Assembly (NCBI GenBank): GCA_026075535.2
Contig: AP026547.1
Coordinates: forward strand, 10,416,001-10,480,000
Direction: 5' to 3'
DNA length: 64,000 bases
Source: Tricholoma matsutake
Lineage: Eukaryota; Basidiomycota; Agaricomycetes; Agaricales; Tricholomataceae
The notes beneath the pieces are model-generated. The model did no database searches and was not told where the DNA came from. It worked only from the letters and a program-made list of their open reading frames with translations. This document shows, in pieces, positions 45,103 through 57,845 of the stretch (positions are counted from its first letter, which is position 1; every line of letters starts with the position of its first letter). Both the position numbers and the translations under genes were made by a program.

Positions 45103-47213
45103 ATGGCTGGTAACCCATCCTCTACTGGATCTCCATCGATATCCTCATCTTCTGTTGACCCTGCCAACTATCGTCTCGCTCTGGAAACAAGCGGTCTGTT
45201 CTTGGGCGCCATGCCGCCAACACAATTTTTGGACAAATTCCTTCCGATATCTCAGGATACCACAAAGTACCCGAACTGGGAAGGGGCTTTCGCGGGTGTT
45301 GGGACTGCAGGGAAAGAGGTTGATATGTACGCACCATTCGTAAGCATGGCCCTTGTTTCTGCATCTTCTATGCCTCACTAACATTCAGTAGATCGCTGCA
45401 GTGACACCATTCGCCCCCAAATTGAAGTTCATCGATACACACGCCAATCCAGATACCCAGCGCGACAAACTTGCGCCTGATATCAGCATCTATCCCATTA
45501 ATGATCAACCGCAAGGAGATGCCAAGACCGATTTCTCGAAAATGGACCTCTTTGTCGAATCCAAGATCGCCGATACATCTGACCCATTCCGTGACCCAGA
45601 GGATCCTCTGCATCCAAAAGCAGGCGACTTTCGCTTCGAGAATGACTCGGACGATGCCCAGCTTGTTCGTGGCCAACTGGCCTCTTATGCTGCTGCTCAC
45701 TCGGGGTGTCAGTTTCGTGTTCACATTTTCTGTGTTCTTGTGTGCGGAACGTATGCGAGGTTCATTCGTTGGGATCGTGATGGCGCGACCGTGACCCGGC
45801 GCTTCGACTATACCAAACATCCCCACTTCCTCGCTGGCTTCTTTTGGCGTTACGATCATCTTGATCGTCGCCGGCAGGGTTACGACACTTCGGTCTCATC
45901 AGCGACCCCAGAAGATATTCAACAAATCCAGCCCTTCGAAAGCCGTTTGCGTGACAACAACCTGGCTCACTGTGAATTCCGTATACTCATGGTTCCGGAC
46001 CGTGATGAGCCTGAAGTTGAAAAGCGATTTATCATTTCCTCCAAAGTACACGGCTCGCTCACCGTTCGGACGAGCCACTCGACCGATGTTGGCTTTTGAT
46101 ATGGAGACGAGAGAGATTGTCTTTCTGAAGGATTATTGGAGAGCGGATGTAGATGGAATGGAGAAGGAAGGTGAAATTTACGCACTGTTGGAATCAAATC
46201 GTGTGCCAAATATCGCACCGTTTGGAAAGGGGAATGATGTCCGCGATCACATGACCCTTACGCATACACTAAGAGACGAGTCGTGGGCTTGTTGGTCAAG
46301 AGATATGGTGGCCCTCAGACACTACCGGATGTCCCTGGATGTGGTCGCTCGGCCGTTGACTTCTTTCTACTCCTCATGGGAGTTTGTGAGTGCCATAGCT
46401 GATCCCATGCAGGGTAAGACATCTTTTGTGGACTCTGACCTTATAACTAACTCCTCGCTTCACAGCCCATCAAGTTGCCTACTTCAATGCTCATGTCCTT
46501 CATTGTGACATTAGTGCAGGTAACATCTTAATCACCGACGACAACAATGGCCTCTTGATTGACTGGGATCTCTGCGTCAACCTAAGCAAGCTAAAAAATG
46601 ACAATAAGGTATCCATTGCGAGACGACCTGACAGGACAGTAAGTGCCTATCTCTTTGCAGTTGCCCTGTCTCTGACGATGTCTTCAGGGAACGTGGCAGT
46701 TTATGTCAGCTGCACTTCTTCAAGACAATGACAAATGTAATGAGCTCGAGGACGACCGTGAATCATGCCTTCATGTCCTGACATGGACAGCATTACATTT
46801 CACTAAGCATACTATTTCTGGAGGTGGTTCGAACAGATTCCTCAGAGCTTTTGATGAGGAGTATGAAACCGCAGACGGTGTAAAGGGAGGAGACCTCAAG
46901 AAGAGTTTCCTGCTAGGCCGTGATATACCCCGTACGGTCAAATTTGACCATCACCCCCAGCTGGATGCGCTCATTGAAGAGCTCACCGAGGTGTTTGCAG
47001 TTCGATACGAAAAGCCGCCAACAGCCAATCAGCTTGACGTGCTAAACCAAATGCAATCGAGTGGCATTCCGTCATCTTTTCTGGAGGAAGTTACCGCATT
47101 CAAATACCAAAAGCGTCTAAATGACCTGGTATCGCCAAGCTGGCTTGTTGATACCTTCCGGCGCTTTCTTGATATAGATACTTGGCCACCGTCAGACAAA
47201 GCGCGAGGACAGC
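45103..47213 (+). pseudogene. FunK1-type fungal protein kinase, one frameshift, 3' end displaced by gypsy D
   Basis: FunK1 kinases are a large basidiomycete family of eukaryotic-type Ser/Thr-like kinases. The ATG at 45103 gives MAGNPSSTGSPSISSSS. Introns at 45340-45391, 46414-46465 and 46639-46687. The N-terminal domain shows FVESKIADTSDPF and YARFIRWDRDGATVTRRFDY; the kinase core shows ARSPFGRATRPMLAFDME, a catalytic loop HCDISAGNILI, a metal-binding DWD (LLIDWDLCV) in place of DFG, and RTGTWQFMSAALL. A frameshift near 46036-46042 (FIISS / PKYTARSP) breaks the frame. The last codons run into the LTR at 47214, whose TGTAA supplies a stop. The displaced C-terminus is at 62480-62574. Confidence 0.87.
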
Positions 47214-47397
47214 TGTAATGGGCACCCCATTACATATTACATAACCCAGGGACTCTATTATTACCATGTTGATACTTGTTTATGGCATTACTTCTTTACT
47301 TACAATGTACACAACATAGCTTCCAATTATACTGGATTCTGCTCTGTTGGTTACAATGTAAGTCCTGAGTATTCTAAACTAGTAGCTAACTGTTACA
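47214..47397 (+). repeat. 5' LTR of gypsy D (184 bp)
   Basis: TGTAATGGGCACCCC ... GCTAACTGTTACA. Same length as 62291-62474 with about nine transitions, six of them as three TG/CA dinucleotide pairs. Confidence 0.92.
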
Positions 47398-47496
47398 TTT
47401 TTTTGAGCTTAACAGCTATTTGGAAGCTACGAGCTTACCAACATAAATAAACAGAATTTTATTAACCCTTTAGACAACAAACATAGTGATGCAACG

Positions 47497-50074
47497 ATGA
47501 GAATGATGACCACGACCACTATACAACAAATGTCAACACAAGCCGATGGGGTACAACCACCCCTCAAAAACCACCTCGACAACCCAAACAGACTAGGAGG
47601 ATCGAGGGTAGATGAGAGTCCCAGAGTGGACTCTCTAAAGGCAAAGGCAACCAAACCCGGATTGAAACCAACAATGCATACACCCACGTCATCAATACCA
47701 GTGCCAACCGGACCCGCTAGCAAGTACCAAAGCCACAGGGATCTGGACAACAGGTGTGCATCCAGTATGCTGAACCCCTTCACTCCAGAACCCCAAAGGG
47801 ATGTGCATCCTCAATTCCCACTGGCACCGGCATTTGCATCCTTGCATCAAGTCCCCAAAACTCTGGAAACTCAAGCTGGATGACAACATGTGACTTCAAC
47901 CTCCCATGTACCTTGTATACCTGAACACTTACAACTGACTATCAAGACAACCCACCTCGACATGGATGAGAATGAAGTATCAGACAGGGAAATATAAGTT
48001 GAAGACCCCATGGACATACTCAACCGGTCTGAAGAATATGGAATGAATGCCCATTCATGAATCAATACCTATGCATTAGGATCAGGCATGTAGTGCACAA
48101 CCAAATGGTAGAGGTCCTAACCCTCGCAAGGAAGAAGGTGGACCTATCATCGACAGTATACAAGAATATGTACCTCGACATATTCAGGGCTCTTATAGCA
48201 AAACAAATTGCCTCAAAGAAAATGGACACAATCATGTCAATGCCATCTGCAATGAACTGGGAGGACTACATGGAACAATGAGCTGAGACCCATCAATGCC
48301 AGCTTAAGCATGAACCCAAGGATATTTGAGTACCCTGGGATACACAACCAGAATACCCTTATGCAGACCCCGCTGTTGAGAATGCAATTGCTAGTATCAA
48401 TGCACCTCAGCAAGTTGGGGAATCAAATGACAGCTACCATCGCTGTCGTGATGTGGCTACCCAACATCATCATGTTACATTTGAAAAGACACCCTCCCCA
48501 ATGACCTTTCACCAGCCAGCACCAACTGAGGACACAGACTATACTCGACCTGCTGTGCAGGGAACCTCTGAAACATCTGGACCAACGATTCAAGTACCTT
48601 GTAGGGCACAAATTCCTATGGCAAGTACATACTATCAAGGACCGAATTGCATACCAACACCTTAGAAACGAGGACCTTGAGTTAACTGGGGATTCATTAT
48701 ATGATGATCAAGGAATAATGTTCAATGGGCATCATCATATCGATATGTTAGACCCCCACTACACATGGATAACCAGACCGACTCAACCACCTAGCAATTA
48801 TGATGGTGACGATGATGGGACAGATGACCAACCTAACAGAAATCAAAGACAACCCCCAGACCCACCATTTATTCTGCACGACTCATCCCGACACCATAAT
48901 CCCTATGGTACAACCAGGAATGGAGGAGGCAGCAGAGGTGGTGATGGTGAACCTCCTGATGGTGGAGGAGGTTTTGACCCTGGAGGGGAGGACCCCGATT
49001 GACCAAACAATCGATGCCCTTTACATAGGGGTTACTCCATGCCACCTGTGGATCAGACCAGGTTACATACACCTGGCATATGTGCAACATCTGAACACCA
49101 CTGCACACAAATGCACGATTGGTTGCTATGATTATGCAGAGAACATCTTACCATTTATTTGCCTCAAGATCCCTGAAGGGACGAAGGTTCACAGAGCTGA
49201 TACTAGTTCTGTAGGACAATACCATGGATTGCCCAAGTTCTCAGACTTGGAGAATTGGCTCATCAATGTAGTTGTAATGCTTCAAGCCATTCAATATGGA
49301 GGAGACAACAGGGATCAAGAACATATGCTGTGCATACCCAAATTCCTGGATGGTGAGGCAAAGAAATGGCATTCACAACATGTTATCCACATAAACCGAT
49401 CCCAGTTGCATTGGACATTTGAGGATGTGATCATTGGCCTTTATGATCATTTTACACACCCGACCACTATGCAAGATGCCTGCAAGGCATATGCTGCCAC
49501 ATGCTATTCAGACAAACTGGGCATCCAAGGATATTATGACACCCTCATAGATCATGCTCAGAATATGTCTGTATACCCAGATGGATACAACATCATGGAC
49601 ACCTTCCTGCATGGCCTACCTAGGGAAATGTGCATGAAGATGCTGGAGAATGGTCTTATGCTGGAGGCAAACACTGTCAAAGACTTCGTATCTGAAGGAA
49701 ACCACAATCAACATTCAACAAGTACTATGCATACTACAGAAACACCAACAACTCAGAGTCAACACAAGGACAAAGCATGGAGAGCTGGAGTAACATTTGT
49801 GAAGAGACCAGAACTGAACCAGGACAATAGTGGATTGAAGACTAGAACCTTCATAAATAACTGCTCAAGCAATAATCAACCAAACTTCAAGCCCCAAGTT
49901 CACGATAACCAACACACACCTAAGACATATCAAGATAAACCCCAGGCGCATCAGGATAAGGACAGACTCACTGCCATACCCACTGGAGAAGATGTGCTTT
50001 GTTTCAACTGTGACAAACTGGGACACTATGCGAGAGATTGTAAGAAACTGAAATGGGATGAATTACATGTTTGA
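47497..50074 (+). pseudogene. Gag of gypsy D
   Basis: Degenerate N-terminal sequence from about 47500 (DENEVSDREI, VEDPMDILNRSEEYGMN, RNEDLELTGDSLYDDQGIMF) precedes an open stretch at 48800-50074. The core reads LPKFSDLENWLINVVVMLQA, KFLDGEAKKWH and LHGLPREMCMKM. It ends with an intact CCHC knuckle CFNCDKLGHYARDC near 50000-50042. Frames change several times upstream of 48990. Gag packages the RNA; this copy is not intact. Confidence 0.8.
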
Positions 50075-50197
50075 GCAGCTCATACCACCATGGTCGAGGA
50101 TGAAGATGATGAGGATAATGTGCAGGAGGACCAGACCTCAGAACACAGCCTTTGACAATCCACCGGATCCCAAGATTATCAGAGCGACAAAGATGAG

Positions 50198-51090
50198 ATG
50201 ATTGAGATCAGTGCTTACAACAACAATGACTGGTACGACTGTGTGTTGGATACTGAACATATGTATGCCATCAGGGAAATGGATCAAGTATCAACAACCA
50301 AGACCCAGGGAAAGAGATTAGCAAAAGATACAGACAAAGCCTGTTTCTGGAAGGTACACCTACACATGGATAAAACAGCCAAGCCTCGACCAGAATGTAC
50401 ACCGGAAGAAAAAGAGTGCCTAGCCACTTTTGTATCCATTGGTGGTTGTGAGGCGTGGACACTGTGGGATTCTGGGAGCACCACAATGGGTCTTACCCCT
50501 GCTTTTGCTCAGGTGGCTGACATCTGGGTCTTCCCCCTAACAAATCCACATTTGTTACAGTTAGGAACAGTGGGAAGCCAGGCAACTGTGAACTATGGTG
50601 CAGACATCAGGCTAGAACACCAGGCATAAGTAATGATACTTATGTAGACATTGTGAACTTTGATCGTTATGACATGATAATTGGGACCCCATTCATGCAC
50701 AGGAATAAAGTCATATTGGATTTCAAAAACAAACAAGTCATCATTAATGGTACACCAATGCCTGCTGTGAAGGTTTTGCTGGATAACAGTGATGGATGTC
50801 TATGCCGATATCGCAGCATTGATAAACAGAAGAATGGTGGAAAACCAACATTGGAAGAAATACCGGATGATGATAACAGAATAAATGAAAGAACATTACC
50901 TGAAGGAGTACATGCACTCCTTATGAATGAGGAAGAGTTTAATACTCTTCAGCAGGGGGAAGAATCAGCACCAAAATATTTGAAAATTAAAAAGAACCAT
51001 AATGAAATCGACATAAAACAGTGTCAACCGACATCATCTAAGGTAAAAGTAGAAGACATGATTATGAACGAGAGGAGAGGAACAAGATAA
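50198..51090 (+). pseudogene. Protease region of gypsy D
   Basis: The motif LWDSGSTTMGLTPAFAQVAD (about 50462-50521) is the aspartic protease active site. A frame change near 50630 leads to VNFDRYDMIIGTPFMHRNKV, the usual protease C-terminal segment. The linker continues to 51090 and, in other frames, to RT. Confidence 0.8.
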
Positions 51091-51595
51091 GGTGACAATG
51101 AGTCAAAGTACTTGTTCATTCTGGGACAGACCAGTACCATGACCACAATATGACTGGCCACATGACCCCAGAATGCCCAATGAATGGAATGCTGTGGTAG
51201 CATCCATGAGAGTATATGAAGGAAATCATACAAGACTGAAGGGGGAACAGTATTGAGATGCGCTCAGTAATGAAATATCTGAACCCTTGGAGTTTATGGA
51301 CTGGCAACCCAGCCTACTGGATTGCGTTAGAAAACAAAACTCAATACAACTCCAACCTCAGAAGACCAACTCAGAACAGGACTTCAAGACACTTTGTGCT
51401 AGGTTCAACAAACCTAAGAAACCACCAGACCCATATGAAGGACAATGTGAGGAATTCAAACATCATAAGCAGAAAGGCAAGTCCAGAGAGTCAGGACTTA
51501 CTGAAGAAGACTACCCATGATTGTGACAACAATGGCATGATGAATTCATAGATATTCTAGGGGGAACTCAAGATCAATTACCACTGTGGAGAGAG

Positions 51596-52138
51596 GTGAA
51601 TCACAAGATTCACCTTATTGACAACAATAAACAATACCGCTACCACTTACTGAGAGTACTGCATTCTCTATGCAACCAATTCCATGAGAAGATCAATAGA
51701 TATGTAAATGCGGGATGGTGGGAACCACGATCCATGAGCCAAGCAGCACCAATGTTATGCTTGAGCAAGAAAGATGGGAACTTACGAACCATGGTGGATG
51801 CTCAACAACACAATGACAACACTATAAAAGATGTTACCCCTTTACCAGACCAGGACATTATTCAAGAAGATGTGGCCCAGGCCAGGATTCATTCAAAAGT
51901 TGACTTATCCAACACATACAATCAAATCCAAGTACAAAAAGAGGATGTAGGAAAGACTGCATTCACTATGATTGCAGGAACCTACATCAGCAACATCATG
52001 CAGCAAGATGACTGTAACACACCAGCAACATTTCAATGACTTATGACATCCATATTCAGAGATGTCATTGGTAAATTCTTGCACGTTTACTTGGACAACA
52101 TATTCATATACTCAAAAACACCAGAAGAACACAAAGCT
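51596..52138 (+). pseudogene. Reverse transcriptase of gypsy D, 5' part
   Basis: It encodes the fingers and palm: PMLCLSKKDGNLRTMVDAQQ, SKVDLSNTYNQIQV, NTPATFQ, TGA, then LMTSIFRDVIGKFLHVYLDN. The catalytic box reads YLDNIFIYS, with the second Asp changed to Asn. Reading stops abruptly at EEHKAHL, where the KDZ element begins; the thumb continues at 56965. Confidence 0.85.
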
Positions 52139-52146
52139 CACCTTTG
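52139..52146. repeat. Target-site duplication of the KDZ element, left copy
   Basis: CACCTTTG here and at 56957-56964. Joining the flanks through one copy keeps the RT frame (HKAHLCIVFKCLKSNQ). Confidence 0.92.
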
Positions 52147-52431
52147 CAGAAAATCTCGATTTTGGAATCCCTGAACATCCGGGTGTGTCCAAACATCTGA
52201 CAGTCCGAGCCTGCCAAGCAACCATACAGCCAAACAAGCCAACACTGTCATTGACGTTGACATCAGTACTTATCAATATCAACAGGCTTGCTGTTTGTAA
52301 CAGCACTGGGACCTCCTCTGGGCAGCTGCTAATTGTTTGCAGGTAAGCACACATATATGTTCATTACAGTAAGTTACAGTATATTACTGACTGTCTCTGT
52401 AGTATTACATCCATTCTTTCTTGCCTGTGCG

Positions 52432-54502
52432 ATGCCTTCTACATTTCTGCTGGAGCCGATAACTATGGGCAATGTTTTAGTACCTGGCAAGGGTCTCTTT
52501 TGCACTGGATGTGGTGAATTCTGTGAGTATCGTGTTGTGCTGAGTAACAAGAAGGGCAACTAAGGCCGCCTCATGGTTGTAGTATGAATATGCAGTGAAA
52601 CTCTTCTTTCATTCACAGCTCAACCTCTTTCTAGTGTAAGCTTGTGAAGGATGGGAAAAGGTGCACCTTCTTCCAGTGGAAAAGAGGCTCAACATGGTCA
52701 CCCACAGCATCACCCATTCTACCTTCTGCACCTGCCCCGCCAAATACCCCAGTCCTCCATGCTACTCCCCCTCCATCCCATCCTGTCATCGTCGACACTC
52801 CCTGCCAATCATCTCAGCAGCTCCACCCTGTCATGTCAGGGAGGACATCCAATGTTTGCCCCACTGCTGGGTGCAATCAAACATGCATCCATGTCGACTG
52901 CCCTCACCGTGTTTGTCGCAGGCACTGCCTTGCAGCTGGCGGCTGTGCTCTCAAGTCGCATGCAGTGTCTGGGCAATTTGTACCCTCACAGCCCATGGAC
53001 ATTGCTGCCATGCCACCACAGCTCAAAGAAATTGTTCATTTATTGTTGGGTGACTCAAACTCAGGCTCTATCCCATCTATGAGTTCAGCCCCACTTGCTG
53101 CACCTGAAATGCAAAGCAATGCACCCATTGTTGACCCAAGACCAAACCCACGGTATGTGTTGCATATGCCACCTATCTTCACAGACCAGTATTGTCATGA
53201 GCAGGAGCTGTGTGAGAAGAATCGTGTCATTGAGGCAGAGCATCAGCGGTGTGCAAAGCTATCCAAGCAGGAGATTGTTGTATATGCATGGACTGAGGTG
53301 CATTTTTGTTTGGTATGATGGTTTATATCTAATCTAAGTTGATTATATGCTATTGTGTATAGGATAATGAGCTGCCGACTGTTCAGGAACTGCAAGAGGG
53401 ATTCATGTGGCCATATCTGGTGCTCAGTGGCGATGTCTTGTCTGATCTCAGACTCGATGGTCTTCATGTCCAACTCTACCAATGGGATCTAGATACCTGG
53501 TTGAATATTAAGGTGGGGCACCAGATCACTGTAAAAGAGTGTGATTGCATCTTCTTTCTGAAGGCACGCAATGTGAAGAGCTACCAGGACTTTGATGAGC
53601 ATCTTGAGGCAGGCACAGCATCAACTGTTGTGCATCTGTGTCATAACCTTGTGGGTGAGTGTGCATATCTGTGAAAAGAAGCCCTGCAATGGAAGGACCA
53701 GAGTCTCAAGGATCAGCCCCAGGTTCTTGAGCTAACAGATGAATCAGACCAAGAATGAGGAGCCAGCAAGCCAAGGAAGAGCAAACTGTTGGACACCCAG
53801 CAACTGGCCAGCTCTCGGTCTCCTTTACCCTGGTGGTCCCCTCTGTCAACTGCTGCAACACACAAGTGTTCTCCCTCTCTGCCCCCATCGCCGCCAATGA
53901 CTATTTGGTCACGCAAGCAAAAACCATCAAACCAGCCTGTGCACCTCAATGATAACCAGGCCCGCCAACGACGTGCCTCACCTCAGCTATTGTCAGCTCG
54001 GTCGCCTTCACTTGGTTCTCACTATACAGCATCACTGTCACCAGGTCCAGCTTCACCATCACCAGGTCTATCAATCAAAAAGGAGCCAGCAGCTATTCTC
54101 ATACCTACGAATGCTGGATCACCAGGATCACTATGGGATCCGATCGTTCTAGATAGTGAGGAGGAAGACTGGGATGATGCTGAGGACACAAAGAGCTGGC
54201 CAGCCAATTTCTATGCGATTGACATGGTGAAATATTTCCAGGCTCATAAGGCACAGCTGAGGGCTATTCCTGTGGCAGCCTTTTTTCAGCAATAGTTTGG
54301 GCTTCTGTTCCGCAGCTCTACCTACTCCAACCATCTTGCATGCTGGAAATCAGCACCTCAATCATTGAAGGATGCTGTGCTTACTGCTCAAAGAACTCCT
54401 GCTGGACTGTGGTCTGCTTTCATGCATGACAACCCCGCAAAGGATGCTGATCAGAAGACTACATTGCAGAGGCTCAAGTGTGCAGCCAGTATCTCGGACT
54501 AG
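52432..54502 (+). pseudogene. KDZ-borne GRF-type zinc-finger protein (lightly broken)
   Basis: The ATG at 52432 gives MPSTFLLEPITMGNVLVPGK and CTGCGEFCEYRVVLSNKKGN. A TAA at 52561, an intron ending near 52637, then KDGKRCTFFQWKRG complete a zf-GRF-like module (CxxC ... C ... FFQW), which in other proteins binds single-stranded nucleic acid. Then come a Pro/Ser-rich linker and a second cysteine cluster (CPTAGCNQTCIHVDC, CRRHCLAAGGC). After an intron (53299-53361) follow MWPYLVLSGDVLSDLRLDGL, WLNIKVGHQITVKECDCIFF, an acidic linker and SWPANFYAIDMVKYFQAH; a further TAG lies at 54293 and the end is near 54502. From memory it resembles widespread uncharacterised basidiomycete proteins. Its place inside the TIRs makes it element cargo or an accessory gene. 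Confidence 0.7.
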
Positions 54503-54669
54503 CCAATTTCTGTTCTCATTCACATTATTACATATTGTCTATACCTTGTCTACTATTATTCATTTTGTATGCCACATGTATTCTCATAGCTCGTTTGTTT
54601 TGTACCTTCCTTGATTGTCATGTACATGAATGCGATGGAATTCCAATAAGGCTGTATAATGGGAACATC

Positions 54670-56833
54670 TTAATTTAATGACCAGTTTGTTGGCTGCTTT
54701 CCCTCCTTCTCCAGCTTCATCTTTGTCATCCTGTTCCTATGCATGACCATCTCATCTAGAAAGAAATCTCCCAGCATATTGAATGATACCCTCCCAGCCA
54801 GACATTAGTTTGTTCTGCAATCAACGAGTTGAAGTACCATCCTTTGCCATTTTCCCCCAAAAGTTTGGGAAAGCTTACTGGGTTGCAGTTCTCCTGGCAG
54901 TATGTGTCCTTCTCTGAATGCTTGCAGTTGAAGTGGAAAACATTGACTAAGAGTCCAACATTCTTAAAGATATCCTCCTTTTTCACAATTGGAGCAAGCT
55001 GACAGTTGTTGTCAAAGAAGATGTGATCAGGCATTGATCCTGGCATGCGGAAGGTCCTCTTTACCATCTCCTAGGCACAAGTGAATATTGACAACTTGTT
55101 CATGAGAACTGGTTTGATCACTTACAATAACACTAGTGACTGCCTCAGCACCATAGAATGTCTCATGTGCAATAATCATCCCACAAGGGGCCATAATGAT
55201 CTGCTCGTTGTGGGTTCTTTTGCAGCCAAACTGAGCGCGCACCTCTCCATCCTTCACTTGTGAGGCCTCCACTGGCTGAGCAGAACCCCCCTCAACAATA
55301 AACTCCTCTTCCTCACCATCATCCTCATCAACCATTGCTGAGTCAACCACATCAGAGTTAGTCGGGTGAGCAACATGGGCACGTTGTAAGTGTTCCTTCA
55401 ACTGAAATTGGGCCTGGCCGCCCTCCCTGTGAACATGCTCCACTGCTTGATGTTTGTCCTCAGCACATGCCAGTTTCCCCTCCACCACAGGCTGCTCACA
55501 GCCAACAATGGCACACACAAAATTATGCCCCTTGTGCTCAGGGCAGAAGTGATTGTGGTTGCTGGATAAGGGTATGTGACAGTTGTGGATACTGCAACAA
55601 CAGCAGCCAATGGGGACCCCATCAATAACCACTACCCAGCATTTGTGAGTGACTGCAGAGTATACATGCCTGTGAGCTGTGTCACATTCAACAAGATAAT
55701 AAGTCCTGTCACCTTTACCCTCAGAATTAGCATAAAACTGACAACACCCTTTGCAGTGATGATGGACCTCTGGCTGGCTGTAGAGCCACATGCATTGGTT
55801 TCGTCCTTTCATGGCATCCTGGAGATGATCCTTTTGCAAGCCAGTATGAGGGACCTTGAGGGTATCATTATGTCTCTCATGGTCCTCCAAGAGAGAAAGA
55901 ATGACACATCCATCATATATGTTATCTGATGAGAGCTCAAAATTAAATGCCCAATCAGGTGGAGCTTGATGTCCCTTTGAGAGTGTGAGATTGTAGAGTC
56001 GGGCACAGTTGGTGGCAGAAGTCCTATGATGTGTTACTCAGGTACAACCAACCAAGTTCACAGTAAGTTGAGAGCACATACCACGAGACCAACATCAATG
56101 TGATAAACATGTCAATCACCCTCTGCTCGACAAACTGATGTTCTCCAACCTGAATGATATCTGGGATTGTGTCATAGTACATGTGCTGTCCTGCCTTGAT
56201 GTAGAAATTATGATGATAATTGATATTACAGTCTATGTGAATGCATCATTACAACAGGTGGTTGAAAGACAGAAGAATAACACTCACCGGTGCAGTACAA
56301 CAGACCATGTTGGAAATACACCATCCATCGTAAATAGGACAGCCTGATGCTGTTCAGCCTTTTTCAGCACAACTTTCTGGTTGTTCTGAGTGCAATCAGC
56401 TTTGACACAAGTATGTTGAGGTGGATAAAGGGTGTGTGAGGCTGCATCCAATCATCTATAAGATTACTAGAAAGAGGGAAACAAGTATCATACTGATTCT
56501 GAGCCCTTGTCCATGTTCTGCAAATGCAGCACCCTCCTTCTCCACTGAGATCACTGGCTCTTGATTCCATATCATATCTTTTAACAAGTCCCAACAGTAG
56601 TCTATTTGCTCCGAACCCGCTATCCCACACGCTTTCCTGAGGAATATAGCTACACTGTGAGGTAAAATTGGGGGGGGTACAGATGGTAAATGCTCAGCAG
56701 TTTGAACTAGCAGTATGTCATCCTTAAGCTTGCCAGCATACACTACAAATTTCATCAAGTGGGCAAGGGTTATTCCCTGGAAAGCATCAGGCTGTAATTG
56801 GATGGCTGAGAGCAGTTTTGTGAGCTCCACCAT
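54670..56833 (-). pseudogene. KDZ transposase with CxC5/CxC6-like cysteine clusters (few lesions)
   Basis: From the minus ATG at 56831-56833 the N-terminal domain reads MVELTKLLSAIQLQPDAFQG and AIFLRKACGIAGSEQIDYCW, then a CxC5-like cluster (LYPPQHTCVKADCTQNNQ) across an intron with a frame problem near 56460. After SATNCARLYNLTLSKGHQAP comes the CxC6-like cluster (VPIGCCCCSIHNCHIP, FCPEHKGHNFVCAIVGCEQP). An intron (about 55078-55133) leads to the KDZ catalytic part: MPDHIFFDNNCQL, VFHFNCKHSEKDTYCQENCN, WYFNSLIAEQTNVWLGGYHS. A frameshift near 54765-54790 moves to FFLDEMVMHRNRMTKMK and a stop at 54670. It would cut and paste the element by an RNase H-like mechanism. Family recalled, not searched. 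Confidence 0.87.
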
Positions 56834-56956
56834 TGATAGGAAGATGTTGAACAACAATGTAGGGGTTAGCAGACTGACAGTAGTATTGTTTGCACAAATC
56901 TTTGTAGCTGGCTCAGATGTTCGGATGTTCAGGGATTCCAATATCGAGATGTCCTC

Positions 56957-56964
56957 CACCTTTG
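56957..56964. repeat. Target-site duplication of the KDZ element, right copy
   Basis: CACCTTTG, identical to 52139-52146. Confidence 0.92.
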
Positions 56965-57833
56965 CATAGTCTTCAAATGTCTTAAATCAAATCAACTATA
57001 TCTCAAGTGGTCAAAGTGCAAACTGTATGCTGAATGGATCGATTGCCTCAGACACATAATCGACAAGAATGGCATACACACAGATACTGACAAATTGTCT
57101 TGCATTAGAGAGTGGCACACTCCACAGAATTATAACAACATCCAGTGTTTTGTAGGCTTGGTAAATTACTTAGCCACCTTCCTTCCAGACATCACATCAT
57201 ATACTGAACCTCTACTGGCTATGACACAAAATGGAACACCCTTTCATTGGCAACCGATCCACCAATGGTGCCTTGATATGATCAAACACATATGTTGCAA
57301 GACACCAGTCATTGCACCTATCGACCTGAAGCATCGAGATGAACCCATATGGCTTATATGTGATGCATCAAAATCAGGCATAGGAGTGATGTATGGCCAG
57401 GGACCTACATTGCAGAATTGTTGCCCCACTGGATTTATGTCAAAGAAATTTACCACTGCTCAACACAATTATGCCATGCATGAGTTGGAAACTCTTGGCA
57501 TTATTGAAATGGGAAGATAAACTAATGGGGTATTGGATACACATTATCATGGACCACAAGGCACTTGAATTCTTCCAAACCCAAATGAATCTTTCAAGTT
57601 GGCAATGGAGATGGATGGATTATCTTTCTCAATTTGACTTCAACATCATCTATATTAAAGGTGAACTTAATAAGGTGGCCAACTGTCTATCAAGGTATTA
57701 TGAGAGTGATACCTTAACTGATAGCCATCAACCTTATGAATATGTACAAGCCGATACTTGGATTGACCCCACTGGGAATGACCTACCAGTGCAATGCTAC
57801 CAAGAAGTTACATCAAAAATAATCGAATTATGA
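56965..57833 (+). pseudogene. RT thumb and RNase H of gypsy D (after the KDZ insertion)
   Basis: The frame resumes with FKCLKSNQLYLKWSKCKLYA and GIHTDTDKL, then QNYNNIQCFVGLVNYLATFL, the connection, and RNase H (PIWLICDASKSGIGVMYGQG, GYWIHIIMDHKALEFFQTQM, DYLSQFDFNIIYIKGELNKV). A frame change lies near 57510. It is colinear with the RT fragment ending at 52138. Confidence 0.85.
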
Positions 57834-57845
57834 GCCATTCATAGT

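Larger units (their letters stand above)
52147..56956. mobile_element. KDZ-superfamily DNA transposon, complete (4810 bp), 35-bp TIRs, 8-bp TSD
   Basis: The 35-bp terminal inverted repeats (52147-52181 and 56922-56956) share TTGGAATCCCTGAACATCCG and differ at four positions by eye. AACATCTGA recurs subterminally. The 8-bp TSD fits the KDZ superfamily. It carries two convergent genes: a GRF-zinc-finger protein on plus and the CxC/KDZ transposase on minus, whose 3' ends are about 170 bp apart. Both genes have a few lesions, so it is a recently dead or dying element. Confidence 0.92.

Noticed and set aside
52333..52563. Treating the GRF-finger gene as a host gene next to the retrotransposon
   Set aside because: The gene lies completely within the KDZ terminal inverted repeats, so it moved with the element.
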